From Rhodococcoides fascians A25f (lineage in GTDB: Bacteria; Actinomycetota; Actinomycetes; Mycobacteriales; Mycobacteriaceae): DNA of 64,000 nt. Positions 8,827-18,590 of this stretch are shown piece by piece (positions within the stretch are counted from its first letter, which is position 1; each line of letters begins with the position of its first letter). The translations under genes and the position numbers were made by a program. The notes below the pieces were generated by a model. The model worked only from the letters and a program-made list of their open reading frames with translations, was not told the DNA's origin and did not search any database. Location of the stretch: positions 124,001 to 188,000 of the forward strand of contig NZ_CP049744.1 in assembly GCF_000760935.2 (NCBI RefSeq), in the 5' to 3' direction.

Positions 8827-11261
8827 TCGTGCGGGCTCGGAAGGTCACTGCCGCCGCACTGACCTCGTTCCTCCTTGCGGTGGCGCCGGCCGTCGGGGTG
8901 GCGGCGGTCGTCCCCACGCAGCTTCCGATGGCCACAGCTCAGCCCGACGCGTCCGTCGGCGATGTCGAGTCCACCAGCGCCGTTCCGGACACCCCGATGA
9001 CGCAGGCCGGCAACCCCTTTCTGACGCTGAGCATCGAGACCGTCGCCCCGTCGACCGTCACCACCAGCAGCGACCCGTTCGTGACCGTCCGGGCCACGGT
9101 GACCAACACCGGAGACCGACGCGTCGACGACGTCAGTGTCCGCATGCAGGCCTCGGCCGCCATCGACACCACGGCAGGTCTGCGCACCTCGCTGACCCTC
9201 GACCAGGAACGATTCGACCGCGTCGGCGATTTCGTCACGGTGGCCGAGTCGTTGGAGAAGGACGAGAGCCGCCAGTTCGACCTGTCGATGCAACTGCGCA
9301 GCACTACCGAGCCCTCGCTCGGGATCGAGGCGCCCGGCGTCTACCCGCTGCTGCTCAATGTCAACGGCACGCCCGAGTACGGCGGAACCGCACGACTCGA
9401 CGACGCACGCTTCTTGCTCCCTGTCGTCGGGCTGCCGCGTAACCCGGGCGAGATGGACCCAGCTGCTCCCGACGCGCTGCCGCTGCCTCCGAACACGCGC
9501 AACCCCGTCGCGATGACCGTGCTGTGGCCACTGGCCGACATTCCGCGCCTTGCCGCCGGACTACCCGGTTCGGTCGACGAGCGTGTGCGACTGATCGACG
9601 ACGAACTGGCCGGCGAGCTCGCCTCGGGCGGACGACTCGACACCCTGCTCAAGGCCGTGGAGTTCGCGACGCAACCGGGCCTCGATCCCGGCGGCAACCT
9701 CGCGTCGAGCCTGTGCATCGGCATCGATCCCGACCTACTGGTCACCGTCTCGAACATGACCCGCGGCTACCTCGTCGTCGACGATCCGGCCGATCCCGCG
9801 AGCACCGCTCGGGACGGCACCGGGAGCGCGGCTGCGACCCAATGGCTCTCTCGCCTGGAAACCATCGCGTCGAGCACCTGTGTGACTGCGATGCCGTTCG
9901 CGCAGACAGACCTGGGGGCGGTGGCCGACATCGGCGACGCCTCGCTGATCCAGAGCGCGATCTCCACGCCTGCAGATGTCGTCGACGGCATCCTCGGCAT
10001 CACCTCGACGCGGGGCTTCACCTGGAGCCCCACCGGAGGCGTGGACGCCGACACCGCCGACGCTCTGCGCGCGGCGGGCACTGGAACCGTGTTGGTGGCC
10101 GACAACAGCATCAGTCCACCGACATCGGCACCGATGGCCCAGCTGCTGTCGACGAACGTTCCTCCGACCGGAACCCAGCCGTCGGAAACCCCGTCGTCGG
10201 GATCGCAGCCGCCCTCGACGCTGGCCGCTGCCCATTACGACGCGGCCACCGCAGCGGCACTGGCCGGCATGGGAGCTACCCCGTCCACTCCCGCCCTCAC
10301 TCCCGCCGAGCAGCGCTACGACCTCGACACGGACTCCCGCACGGCGCGACTGCAGGACGCACTCGGTGCCATCAACTTCCATGCTCTCGTCGGCACCGAT
10401 CGGCCCGGGCGCACCGTCACCGTCGCACCCCCGCAGTACTGGACCGCAGGGGGAGACGAGCCGTCGGCCATTCTCTCGACGGTGTCCTCGCTGCTGCGTT
10501 CCGGATTGGCGACGCCTCGCCCGCTGGCAGAGCTGATTGCCGAGCCCACGTCGGGCACTCCGGTGACCAGCATCGATGCGGCCACCGAACTGGACACCGG
10601 CACCATCGGCCTGGTGCGATCGCAGAGCGATCGGATCGAGACCCTCATGCAGTCGCTGGTCGACGACCCCCAATCGGCGCTCACCCCGCGTCTGTTCACC
10701 GCACCGCTGCGCGAAGACATGCTCCGCGCACTCTCGACGGCGGGCCGAGCCAGTTCGATGGCCGACAAGACCGGCACCATGGCATTCACCCGACTCGCCG
10801 CGACCCGGATCGGCATCGACACCATCTACGGATCGGTGACCGTGCTCGCGCCGGGCGGCGTGTACACCCTCGCCTCCGAACAGAGCCCGTTGCTGCTCGT
10901 CGCGCGCAACGACCTGCCGATGCCGGTCAACGTGCTGCTCCGAGTCGATGCGCCACCGGAAATGACGATCAGTGACGTCGGCGTCACCCAGCTCCCGGCC
11001 CGTGGCTCACGAACCATCACCGTCCCGGCCGAGGTCGACGCCACCCGCAACCTGTCGGTGGACTTCTCCGTGACGGCGCTCGACGGCAGCAGACTCGGCG
11101 AAGTGTCCACGGTGTCCGTACGGTCGAACGCGTACGGCCAGGCGCTGGCCATAATTACCGCCTGCGCCGGCGCTCTCCTACTGTTACTTGCAGGTCGACG
11201 ACTCTGGCATCGATTCAGAGGCCAACCCGACCCGGCCGACGAAGGGTACGAGAGACCATGA
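8823..11261 (+). CDS. DUF6049 family secreted, membrane-anchored protein (Rv3909-like)
   Basis: An 812-residue protein with an N-terminal signal sequence ([20 protein letters not shown]), a large extracytoplasmic region with a CARDB-like beta-rich start ([20 protein letters not shown]), and a single C-terminal membrane helix (about residues 770–795) followed by a short basic tail. No catalytic motif was recognised. It is the syntenic equivalent of M. tuberculosis Rv3909, always found beside murJ. It overlaps both neighbours (GTGA upstream, ATGA downstream), so it is translationally coupled to murJ. An inferred role lies in cell-envelope assembly alongside MurJ. Function is unknown. Confidence 0.88.
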   Translation: MIVRARKVTAAALTSFLLAVAPAVGVAAVVPTQLPMATAQPDASVGDVESTSAVPDTPMTQAGNPFLTLSIETVAPSTVTTSSDPFVTVRATVTNTGDRRVDDVSVRMQASAAIDTTAGLRTSLTLDQERFDRVGDFVTVAESLEKDESRQFDLSMQLRSTTEPSLGIEAPGVYPLLLNVNGTPEYGGTARLDDARFLLPVVGLPRNPGEMDPAAPDALPLPPNTRNPVAMTVLWPLADIPRLAAGLPGSVDERVRLIDDELAGELASGGRLDTLLKAVEFATQPGLDPGGNLASSLCIGIDPDLLVTVSNMTRGYLVVDDPADPASTARDGTGSAAATQWLSRLETIASSTCVTAMPFAQTDLGAVADIGDASLIQSAISTPADVVDGILGITSTRGFTWSPTGGVDADTADALRAAGTGTVLVADNSISPPTSAPMAQLLSTNVPPTGTQPSETPSSGSQPPSTLAAAHYDAATAAALAGMGATPSTPALTPAEQRYDLDTDSRTARLQDALGAINFHALVGTDRPGRTVTVAPPQYWTAGGDEPSAILSTVSSLLRSGLATPRPLAELIAEPTSGTPVTSIDAATELDTGTIGLVRSQSDRIETLMQSLVDDPQSALTPRLFTAPLREDMLRALSTAGRASSMADKTGTMAFTRLAATRIGIDTIYGSVTVLAPGGVYTLASEQSPLLLVARNDLPMPVNVLLRVDAPPEMTISDVGVTQLPARGSRTITVPAEVDATRNLSVDFSVTALDGSRLGEVSTVSVRSNAYGQALAIITACAGALLLLLAGRRLWHRFRGQPDPADEGYERP

Positions 11262-14200
11262 CAGGAAACGTCCCGTACGACGGGGACCTGCCGCGGTCGC
11301 GTATGCCGGCAGCACAGGTTTTCCGGCGCACGACGCCACCGCGGTCGGCACCCTGGGAACGGCAGTCGACTCCCGAGCTGCGCTCGTACCCGGCACCGCC
11401 CCCGCTGGACGGTCAACCGGCCGCCGACGACGCCGTCACCCAACTCATCCCGCGGTTCCGTGACGAGGACTACCCCCAGGCGCCGTCGGGAACGGTTCCT
11501 CCGTCGAAAGTTCCGCCGGGCGGGTCAGACCCGGCATCGCAGCCCGAGCCGAGGCCGCAGAAGTCGTTGCTGGCCGCGTCGGGATCCATCGCGGTAGCAA
11601 CCCTGGTCAGCCGCATCACCGGATTCGCCAAGCAGGTCGCCATGACGGCCACCCTCGGCGCAGGGCTGGCCAGTGCGTTCACCGTCTCGACGATTCTGCC
11701 GAACATGATCTCCGAGTTGGTCCTCGGCGCGGTATTGGGAGCGATCGTCGTTCCGGTGCTGGTCCGGGCCGAGCAGGAGGACGCCGACGGCGGGCGGGCA
11801 TTCGTTCGACGCCTGTTCACCATCGCAGTCGCGTTGCTGGGGACCGTTGCGCTCGGAGCGACCATGGCCGCGCCGCTGCTGGCGCGGCTGATGCTGTCGG
11901 GGGATCCGAAGGTCAACGAGGACCTGACCATCTCGCTGACGTACCTGGTACTTCCGGCGTTGCTGTTCTACGGTCTGTCCGGTCTGCTCACCGCGGTGCT
12001 GAACACCAGGCAGAACTTCAAGCCCGGAGCGTGGGCTCCGGTGTTCAACAACCTGGTCGTACTGGCAGTCTTCGGGATCTACTTCCTGATTCCGGACGAC
12101 CCCACGTTGAATCCGAACGAAATGAGCACCACGCAGGTGCTCGTCATCGGCCTCGGCGTCACCACGGGTGTCATCACGCAGGTACTGGCCCTGATTCCCG
12201 CGCTGCGACGCGAACGCATCGACCTACGCCCACTGTGGGGATTCGACGAACGCCTCAAGAAGTTCGGCGCGATGGCCGCCGCCATTGTGCTCTACGTCGT
12301 CATCAGCCAGGTCGGGCTGATCGTTGCCACCAACATCGCGTCGGGCACCGACGATGCGAGCAACACGATCTACTCGCAGGCCTGGATCGTGCTGCAGCTG
12401 CCCTACGGCATCCTCGGCGTGACGGTACTGACGGCCATCATGCCCAGGCTCAGTCGCAATGCGGCCAACGGTGACACTCCGTCGGTCGTCGACGATTTGT
12501 CCGTTGCCACCCGGCTGACGATGGTGACGCTGGTCCCGATCGTGGTGTTCCTGACCTTCGCGGGGCCGTGGGTCGGCGAGGCGCTGTACGGGTTCGGCCG
12601 ATTCGCCGACGTTGCGAGCCGACTCGGTGAGGCCGTCAGCTGGTCGGCGTTCTCCCTCATCCCGTACGCCCTGGTGCTGATCCACCTGCGTGTCTTCTAC
12701 GCACGTGAACAGGCCTGGACACCGACCTGGATCATCCTCGGCATCACCGCCGTGAAGATCGGCCTGTCGCTCCTCGCCCCGATGGTCGCGTCCGATCCGA
12801 ACCAGGTGGTGCTGCTCCTCGGAACGGCCACCGGCCTCGGCTACACCGTCGGCGCGATCATCGGCGGATACCTGCTGCACAAGAGCCTGGGCAACCTGCG
12901 GATGGCCAACGTCGGCAAAACCATCTGGCTGGTCCTCATCGCCTCGCTGGCCGGCGGTGCTGCCATGCTCGCGATCGACCGGATCCTCGGGCTCGATGCA
13001 ATGACGAACGGCTGGATCGGAAACTTCGTCCGCGTCGCGATCGACGCCATCGTCATGCTCGGCATCACGTTCTCGATCCTCTGGTTCGGCAAGATTCCCG
13101 AAGTCCTGGCGGTCACGGTGGCCCTGAGCCGCGTCGTTCGTAGATTCCGCGGCGCGCCACCCGACCGGGACGCCGATCTGGCCGCTGCAGAAACCGGCGT
13201 GATTCCGGTTATTCGAACCGAGCCCACATGGGACACTGCGCGGGATCGGCTCCCGTACCCTGGTCCTCGGCACCCGGGGGCATACGCCCACACGGGTCGA
13301 CCGTTTGCAGAACAACACGGGGCATATTCGCCTGAAGGAGTGACAGTGACCGACGACGATGTTGCTGGGGGGCCGGCACAGTCTCCAGCAAACGAAGCCG
13401 ACCGAACGAGCGGCGGAGTCGAAGTCGACACCCAGGACCGCACCGAGCCCGTGAAGGCCGAGCCCAAGACGCCGGCCAAGGCAGCGGCTCCCGCCAAGGC
13501 AATCACTCCTGCGTCCTCGGAGGCCGCGAAGGCTGCCGCGGATTCCGAGAAGGGCAGCGAGAAGTCGGCAGAGACGGCCGACGCGGTCGAATCGGAGACC
13601 AAGGCGACTACCGACAAGACGAGTGCCGAAGACGCCACCGCCGAAGAAGCCACTACCGACAAGAGCGCCGCCACCGAGCCTGCTCCGAAGCCGGCCGATC
13701 GAACGGTATCCATCTCCAAGTCCGCTCCGGCGTCGCGCCCGACCGACAAGACCATCTCGATCTCGAAGGCACAACTGCCGGTCGAAGAGCCCGCCGACAA
13801 GAAGACAACCGACAAGGATTCGAAGCCCGAGGCGGTGTCCGAGGACACGGCAACGGCTCCGACCACGGACAAGGCGACGGAGAAGGCCACCACTGACAAG
13901 TCCGAGGCGACCGGTGCGGCTGCCCCCGCGCCCGAGCGGACTCTTCGTGGCCCGACGCTCATTCCCGGTGCCTCCGTCGCTGGTGGACGGTACCGACTCC
14001 TGGCTCCGCACGGCGGCGCACGTGGACTCAAGTTCTGGCAGGCCCACGACGTCAAGCTGGACCGCGAGGTGGCGCTGACGTTCGTCGACGCCGACCAGCA
14101 GTCCACCGCGTCACCCACCGACCGCACCGAGGGTCCGCAGGCGATCCTCTCGCGCACACTGCGCCTGGGTCGGATCAATTCGCCCGGGCTTGCGCGCGTG

Positions 14201-15484
14201 CTCGACGTGGTGCGTGGCAGCTCCGGCGGCATCGTCGTCGCAGAGTGGACGCCCGGCCGGTCGCTACGCGAAATGGCCGACACCGTGCCTGCTCCCACCG
14301 GGGCTGCTCGCGCGATCAAGGTTCTGGCTGCGGCGGCCGAGGCAGCACACCGCAGCGGCGGTGCCCTGTCGATCGATCACCCCGATCGCGTGCGCATCAG
14401 CTCCAGCGGCAATGCCGTCCTCGCTTTCCCGGCCACGCTCGCCGACGCCGATCCGAGTTCGGACGTCCGCGGTCTCGGTGCCATGCTCTACGCCCTCATC
14501 ACGGCCAGGTGGCCGCTGTCCGACACCACCGGCGGATCGGTCGTGTCCGGTGATGCGGCTCCGGCTCGCAGCGTCGGCGGCATGCGTCCGGCCGACCGAG
14601 ACGACAAGGGCGCGCCGCTCGAGCCGAGGCAGGTTCGTCCCGACGTTCCGTTCGAGATCTCTGCGGTCGCAGTGCGGGCGCTGGAGCAGAACAGTGGCAT
14701 CCGTACGGCTGCCACCGTGCAGCACGTCCTCGATCAGGCCGCCGTCGTCAACGACAAGACCGATCTGATGCCGGCTCTGCGACTGGGCCAGCGCGCACCG
14801 GGGGCCAGCGGGCATTCGCTCGCCGACCCCGAGGAAATCGCCGCCGAGAAGGCCAAATCGACCCGCACCAATATCGCCATCGCAATCCTCGGTGCGTTGA
14901 CGGTCGTCATTCTGGCGTTCGCCGGCTACTGGCTGTTCACCTCGATCGCCGGTGACAGCACGGATGCGCCCCTCGACAGCCAGGAATTCGGCCTCACCAC
15001 TCCGGCGGCGGCGCCTCCCGCAGGCGAAACTGCCGCACCCCCTGCCGAGACGGGTGGGCCCGTTGCCTTGAACGGTGTCAGCGTCTTCTCGCCGCAGGGT
15101 TCGGCCGACAACCCCAGCACGGCGTCCAACGTGATCGACAACGACCCCAGCACGGCGTGGACGACCGACTCGTACTTTCAGCAGTTCCCCGCTCTGAAGA
15201 ACGGCGTGGGCCTGCTCGTCACGATTCCGGCGACAGCGCTGAACAATGCGTGGATCGAGTCGACGTCCCCGGGAACCGTCGTCGAGATCCGGTCGGCACC
15301 GAACGACTCGCCCAGCCTGAGCGACACCACGCTGCTCGGTGAAGCCACCCTGCAGAACGGCCGAACCGACATCGCCCTCGACGACGCCGAGCCCACCGGG
15401 AACGTGCTCGTCTGGATCACCACACTCGGAGAGCAGGGCGGCCGCATCGCCACGTCGATCTCCGGGATCGGTTTCGACTCCTAG
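11258..15484 (+). CDS. murJ: MurJ (MviN) lipid II flippase fused to pseudokinase and extracellular domain
   Basis: A 1408-residue multidomain protein that flips lipid II for peptidoglycan synthesis. Residues 1–100 are a Pro-rich cytoplasmic tail. About 104–634 form the MurJ/MOP-family transporter (start SLLAASGSIAVATLVSRITG). About 690–895 are a low-complexity Lys/Thr/Asp/Glu/Ala linker with repeated TTDK-like motifs. About 900–1180 form a kinase-like domain lacking the catalytic Lys (VALTFV in place of VAIK) and lacking HRD and DFG motifs, hence a pseudokinase. One membrane helix (about 1208–1228) and an extracellular beta-rich discoidin-like domain end the protein. In M. tuberculosis the pseudokinase is phosphorylated by PknB and then bound by FhaA; all partners are encoded in this window. 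ATGA overlap with the upstream gene sets the start. Confidence 0.93.
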   Translation: MTGNVPYDGDLPRSRMPAAQVFRRTTPPRSAPWERQSTPELRSYPAPPPLDGQPAADDAVTQLIPRFRDEDYPQAPSGTVPPSKVPPGGSDPASQPEPRPQKSLLAASGSIAVATLVSRITGFAKQVAMTATLGAGLASAFTVSTILPNMISELVLGAVLGAIVVPVLVRAEQEDADGGRAFVRRLFTIAVALLGTVALGATMAAPLLARLMLSGDPKVNEDLTISLTYLVLPALLFYGLSGLLTAVLNTRQNFKPGAWAPVFNNLVVLAVFGIYFLIPDDPTLNPNEMSTTQVLVIGLGVTTGVITQVLALIPALRRERIDLRPLWGFDERLKKFGAMAAAIVLYVVISQVGLIVATNIASGTDDASNTIYSQAWIVLQLPYGILGVTVLTAIMPRLSRNAANGDTPSVVDDLSVATRLTMVTLVPIVVFLTFAGPWVGEALYGFGRFADVASRLGEAVSWSAFSLIPYALVLIHLRVFYAREQAWTPTWIILGITAVKIGLSLLAPMVASDPNQVVLLLGTATGLGYTVGAIIGGYLLHKSLGNLRMANVGKTIWLVLIASLAGGAAMLAIDRILGLDAMTNGWIGNFVRVAIDAIVMLGITFSILWFGKIPEVLAVTVALSRVVRRFRGAPPDRDADLAAAETGVIPVIRTEPTWDTARDRLPYPGPRHPGAYAHTGRPFAEQHGAYSPEGVTVTDDDVAGGPAQSPANEADRTSGGVEVDTQDRTEPVKAEPKTPAKAAAPAKAITPASSEAAKAAADSEKGSEKSAETADAVESETKATTDKTSAEDATAEEATTDKSAATEPAPKPADRTVSISKSAPASRPTDKTISISKAQLPVEEPADKKTTDKDSKPEAVSEDTATAPTTDKATEKATTDKSEATGAAAPAPERTLRGPTLIPGASVAGGRYRLLAPHGGARGLKFWQAHDVKLDREVALTFVDADQQSTASPTDRTEGPQAILSRTLRLGRINSPGLARVLDVVRGSSGGIVVAEWTPGRSLREMADTVPAPTGAARAIKVLAAAAEAAHRSGGALSIDHPDRVRISSSGNAVLAFPATLADADPSSDVRGLGAMLYALITARWPLSDTTGGSVVSGDAAPARSVGGMRPADRDDKGAPLEPRQVRPDVPFEISAVAVRALEQNSGIRTAATVQHVLDQAAVVNDKTDLMPALRLGQRAPGASGHSLADPEEIAAEKAKSTRTNIAIAILGALTVVILAFAGYWLFTSIAGDSTDAPLDSQEFGLTTPAAAPPAGETAAPPAETGGPVALNGVSVFSPQGSADNPSTASNVIDNDPSTAWTTDSYFQQFPALKNGVGLLVTIPATALNNAWIESTSPGTVVEIRSAPNDSPSLSDTTLLGEATLQNGRTDIALDDAEPTGNVLVWITTLGEQGGRIATSISGIGFDS
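13334..13348 (+). promoter_or_regulatory. Internal Shine–Dalgarno plus in-frame GTG at MurJ/pseudokinase junction
   Basis: Within murJ, GAAGGAG (13334–13340) precedes an in-frame GTG (13346) by five bases, exactly where the transporter ends and the linker–pseudokinase begins. Initiation here would yield a separate pseudokinase of about 712 residues. This is a direct sequence observation; its use is inferred. Confidence 0.4.
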
Positions 15485-15542
15485 ACCCGACGCTCGGTAC
15501 GGAATCCGGGCTCGTTTCGTACTTCACGGTCTCCATGGCCTA

Positions 15543-15580
15543 GGCTCCCCCCAATGCGTTAACACGGGGGGAGCCGTTTT
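15543..15580 (+). promoter_or_regulatory. Hairpin covering the sigM ribosome binding site
   Basis: Perfect 10-bp stem GGCTCCCCCC (15543–15552) / GGGGGGAGCC (15566–15575) with a 13-nt loop, followed by GTTTT. It could terminate murJ transcription. Its 3' arm also contains the only Shine–Dalgarno-like purine run (GGGGGGAG) ahead of the sigM ATG at 15584, so folding would hide the sigM ribosome binding site. Confidence 0.6.
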
Positions 15581-15583
15581 CGT

Positions 15584-16165
15584 ATGACCGAACGTATCGA
15601 TTCGGCGCTAGGGGAGCGCACGGATGCGGAACTTCTGGCTGCTCATGCGGCCGGGGAGCCGAACGCATTCGCCACTTTGATCTACCGACACCACGAGCAT
15701 CTGTGGCTGACAGCTCGTCGCACGAGCTACACACCCGAGGACGCCTCCGATGCTCTGCAGGAGGCTCTGCTTTCCGCCCATCGCACCGCCGGGTCGTTCC
15801 GCGCCGACGCCGCCGTCCGCAGCTGGTTGCACAAGATCGTCGTCAACGCCTGCCTGGACCGCATCCGCCGCAACAAAGTACGGCCCTCGGTTCCGTTGAG
15901 CGAGAACGAAAGTCACGAGCCCGCGTCGCCCAGGGACCGCATCTCCGAGACGGAGACCACCATTCTGGTTCGGCAGGCTCTGATGACGCTGCCGCCCGAT
16001 CAGCGTGCGGCTGTCGTCATCGTGGACATGGAGGGCTACTCGGTGGCCGACGCAGCCGTTCTGCTCGGCGTTCCCACCGGTACCGTCAAGAGTCGATGCG
16101 CACGTGGTCGACTCAAACTCTCGACGCAGCTCGCCTACTTGAAAGACGCAGGGAACCGAATCTAG
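15584..16165 (+). CDS. sigM: ECF RNA polymerase sigma factor SigM
   Basis: A 193-residue extracytoplasmic-function sigma factor. Sigma region 2 spans about residues 25–95 (YRHHEHLWLTARRTSYTPEDASDALQEALL, broken here only for reference; includes DALQEALLSAH), and region 4 about 130–185 (LMTLPPDQRAAVV, GVPTGTVKSRCARGR). The gene order sigM–anti-sigma–trxB–trxA matches mycobacterial SigM (Rv3911), which is active in late growth and directs genes including ESX-related secreted factors. A strong hairpin overlaps its ribosome binding site, suggesting control of translation or termination of readthrough from murJ. Confidence 0.92.
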   Translation: MTERIDSALGERTDAELLAAHAAGEPNAFATLIYRHHEHLWLTARRTSYTPEDASDALQEALLSAHRTAGSFRADAAVRSWLHKIVVNACLDRIRRNKVRPSVPLSENESHEPASPRDRISETETTILVRQALMTLPPDQRAAVVIVDMEGYSVADAAVLLGVPTGTVKSRCARGRLKLSTQLAYLKDAGNRI

Positions 16166-16224
16166 ACCCCTCGCGTCTATATCGTGTGAGAGAGAAAGCA
16201 GATTCGGCGAAGGGAGGCAGGAAC

Positions 16225-16962
16225 GTGTCGTCGAGCACCGATGCGCTACCCGATGCCCCGTTCTCACCGGAGCTGTTGGCCGAACTGCATGCCGATGCCC
16301 TGCCCGAGGATGTCAGCAGTCGGCTGTGGCCGCTGGTCCGTCGCGACGAGCAGTCGATGCAGGTCCTCGCCGGTCTCGACGCGGTGTCGGCTCGGCTCAA
16401 CGAGATGGGCGAGGATCCGACCGGGACGTTGTCGATTCCACCCGACGTCGTCGAACGGATCGATCGCACGATCCATTCCGTCGAGCAATCCGGTCCGCAA
16501 TTCAGCGATCCGGCTGTCGTTCCGTTCCGGTCCCGCAGGCGTCATGTCGTTCTCGGAATTGCCGCTGCCGCAGCACTTCTCGCTGCCGGTTCGGTCGTGT
16601 TCGCAGCGGTGTGGCGTACCCCGGACGCACCCGAATCCGTTGCCGCAGAACCGTCGTCGGCACCCGACGGGTCACTGATTCTCGATTCCGCCGACCTCGA
16701 CTCCGGTTTCGCCTTCAGCATTCTCGGCAAGCGTGATGCAGGCGCCCTGTCGGATCCGGCGGACCTCGAGGCGTGTCTGGCGGCCAACGACGTCGACCCC
16801 GCAACCTCCGTCCTCGGATCCACTCGGGTCAGGATCGACGGCCGAGACGGAACCCTGCTGGTGCTGGCAGGCGCGCAGCCGGCCCAGTTCATCGCCTTGG
16901 CGGTGGGCAACGACTGCGGCGGTACCAACCCCGACGTGCTGACTCGGCGCGATATCGGCTGA
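16225..16962 (+). CDS. Membrane anti-sigma factor for SigM (Rv3912-like)
   Basis: A 245-residue single-pass membrane protein: a cytoplasmic N-terminal region (about 1–105) of the size expected for a sigma-binding domain, one membrane helix (HVVLGIAAAAALLAAGSVVF, about 110–132), and an extracytoplasmic C-terminal domain with Cys near residues 189 and 229. No HxxxCxxC zinc motif is visible. The start is GTG 16225, because AGGGAGGCAGG lies just upstream; the frame stays open further back but overlaps sigM. Position directly after sigM and topology identify it as the cognate anti-sigma factor, as with Rv3912 in M. tuberculosis. It would hold SigM inactive at the membrane. Confidence 0.82.
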   Translation: MSSSTDALPDAPFSPELLAELHADALPEDVSSRLWPLVRRDEQSMQVLAGLDAVSARLNEMGEDPTGTLSIPPDVVERIDRTIHSVEQSGPQFSDPAVVPFRSRRRHVVLGIAAAAALLAAGSVVFAAVWRTPDAPESVAAEPSSAPDGSLILDSADLDSGFAFSILGKRDAGALSDPADLEACLAANDVDPATSVLGSTRVRIDGRDGTLLVLAGAQPAQFIALAVGNDCGGTNPDVLTRRDIG

Positions 16963-17088
16963 CACATCTCTCTCCGGGGAACAACTGCCTCTAGGGTGGT
17001 GTTGACCAGATGTACGTCGACCGGCGCGTGCAGTGTGCACTCGGCTGTCGGCGGCCAGTACACGCCGCACAAGATCGGAAGGTCTGCA

Positions 17089-18078
17089 TTGAGTACCCCC
17101 AAGGTTCACGATCTCATCATCGTCGGTTCGGGACCGGCCGGTTATACCGCCGGTGTCTACGCGGCCCGCGCAGAGCTGGAACCGATCCTGTTCGAGGGAA
17201 CCCAGTTCGGTGGAGCACTCATGACGACCACCGAGGTCGAGAACTTCCCCGGGTTCCGTGAGGGCATCATGGGCCCCGATCTGATGGAGCAGATGCGCGA
17301 GCAGGCGAAGCGATTCGGTGCCGACATCCGCACCGAGGACGTCGAGGAGCTCGATGTGACCGGTCCGATCAAGACCGTCTCCGCGGGCGGCGAGACCTAC
17401 AAGGCTCGCGCGATCATCCTCGCAATGGGCGCAGCAGCACGCTACCTGTCGATCCCGGGCGAGGAAAAGCTTCTCGGACGCGGCGTCAGCGCCTGCGCCA
17501 CCTGCGACGGCTTCTTCTTCCGCGACCAGGACATCGCCGTCATCGGTGGTGGCGACTCGGCGATGGAGGAGGCCACCTTCCTCACCCGGTTCGCTCGTAG
17601 CGTCACCATCGTGCACCGACGCAGCGAGTTCCGTGCGTCGCGCATCATGCTCGAGCGTGCCAAGAACAACGAGAAGATCCGCTTCCTCACCGACACCAAG
17701 GTCCTCGAAGTCCTGGGCGAGACCAGTGTCACCGGCATCTCGCTCGAGCACGCCGAGACCGGAGAGAAGACGACTCTCGACGTCACCGGGATGTTCGTCG
17801 CCATCGGCCACGATCCCCGTAACGAGCTGGTCAAGGGTCAGGTCGAACTCGACGACGCCGGCTACGTCAAGGTCGCGTCCCCGTCGTCGGCCACCTCGGT
17901 GGAGGGCGTTTTCGCCGCCGGAGACCTCGTCGATCACGTCTACCAGCAGGCGATCACCGCTGCCGGTACCGGATGTACCGCTTCGATCGACGCCGAGCGC
18001 TGGCTGGCCGAGCAGGGCGACATCACCAGCAACACGCTCGAACACGCCGACCAGCCGGTCGACGCAGTCAACGCCTGA
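17089..18078 (+). CDS. trxB: Thioredoxin-disulfide reductase
   Basis: A 329-residue flavoprotein that reduces thioredoxin with NADPH. FAD-binding [10 protein letters not shown] (about residue 11), the redox-active CATC (C136, C139) followed by DGFFF, the NADPH-binding [10 protein letters not shown], and the C-terminal GVFAAGDL segment are all present. The start is the TTG at 17089 ([13 protein letters not shown]): family homology begins here and GGAAGG lies nine bases upstream, while the frame's earlier GTG would add about 31 unrelated residues. trxA follows 43 bp downstream, forming a complete thioredoxin system. Confidence 0.96.
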   Translation: MSTPKVHDLIIVGSGPAGYTAGVYAARAELEPILFEGTQFGGALMTTTEVENFPGFREGIMGPDLMEQMREQAKRFGADIRTEDVEELDVTGPIKTVSAGGETYKARAIILAMGAAARYLSIPGEEKLLGRGVSACATCDGFFFRDQDIAVIGGGDSAMEEATFLTRFARSVTIVHRRSEFRASRIMLERAKNNEKIRFLTDTKVLEVLGETSVTGISLEHAETGEKTTLDVTGMFVAIGHDPRNELVKGQVELDDAGYVKVASPSSATSVEGVFAAGDLVDHVYQQAITAAGTGCTASIDAERWLAEQGDITSNTLEHADQPVDAVNA

Positions 18079-18121
18079 CCGGCCCCGTTCACACACCGCT
18101 TCCTACATCAAGGAGATAGAA

Positions 18122-18454
18122 ATGTCCGACGACAAGAGCACAGTCACCATCACCGACGCGTCGTTCGTCGACGACGTGCTGACCAGCGAGAAGCCCGTCC
18201 TCGTCGACTTCTGGGCAACCTGGTGCGGCCCGTGCAAGATGGTCGCTCCGGTTCTCGAGGAGATCGCCGCCGAGCACAAGGACAAGCTGACGATCGCCAA
18301 GCTCGACATCGACGCCAACCCGCAGGCCGCCCGCGACTTCAAGGTCATGTCGATTCCGACGCTCATCCTGTTCCAGGGTGGCAAGCCGGTCAAGCAAATC
18401 GTCGGTGCCAAGGGCAAGGCCGCGCTGCTCAAGGACCTCGAAGGCGTTATCTGA
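18122..18454 (+). CDS. trxA: Thioredoxin
   Basis: A 110-residue cytosolic thioredoxin (TrxC of mycobacteria) with canonical active site WCGPCK (W34–K39) and the cis-proline loop in MSIPTLILF. The start at ATG 18122 is fixed by the strong ribosome binding site AAGGAGATAGA. It is the redox partner of the adjacent TrxB and reduces protein disulfides such as ribonucleotide reductase. A 12-bp perfect stem at 18510–18542 follows the gene and probably ends the trxBA transcript. Confidence 0.97.
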   Translation: MSDDKSTVTITDASFVDDVLTSEKPVLVDFWATWCGPCKMVAPVLEEIAAEHKDKLTIAKLDIDANPQAARDFKVMSIPTLILFQGGKPVKQIVGAKGKAALLKDLEGVI

Positions 18455-18509
18455 TTCACCTCCGAATCGTGTGGATTGCAGCGGAAGGCAGTCTTTCTGC
18501 GACAATCAT

Positions 18510-18542
18510 CTGATGTGCCGATGCCCAGCGTCGGCACATCAG
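18510..18542 (+). terminator. Hairpin after trxBA
   Basis: Perfect 12-bp stem CTGATGTGCCGA / TCGGCACATCAG with a 9-nt loop, 55 bp after the trxA stop and 48 bp before cwlM. It lacks a T-tract, as is common for actinobacterial terminators. Confidence 0.6.
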
Positions 18543-18590
18543 CCGCATCGGGATGCGGTGTAGTCAGAACGATCTGGAGGCATTTCGAGG

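Noticed and set aside
12224..14047. 607-codon open frame on the minus strand opposite murJ.
   Set aside because: Low-complexity translation without domains; murJ on the plus strand explains the region.
16996..17088. Upstream GTG extension of trxB.
   Set aside because: Adds about 31 residues without homology; the TTG at 17089 has a ribosome binding site and begins the conserved sequence.
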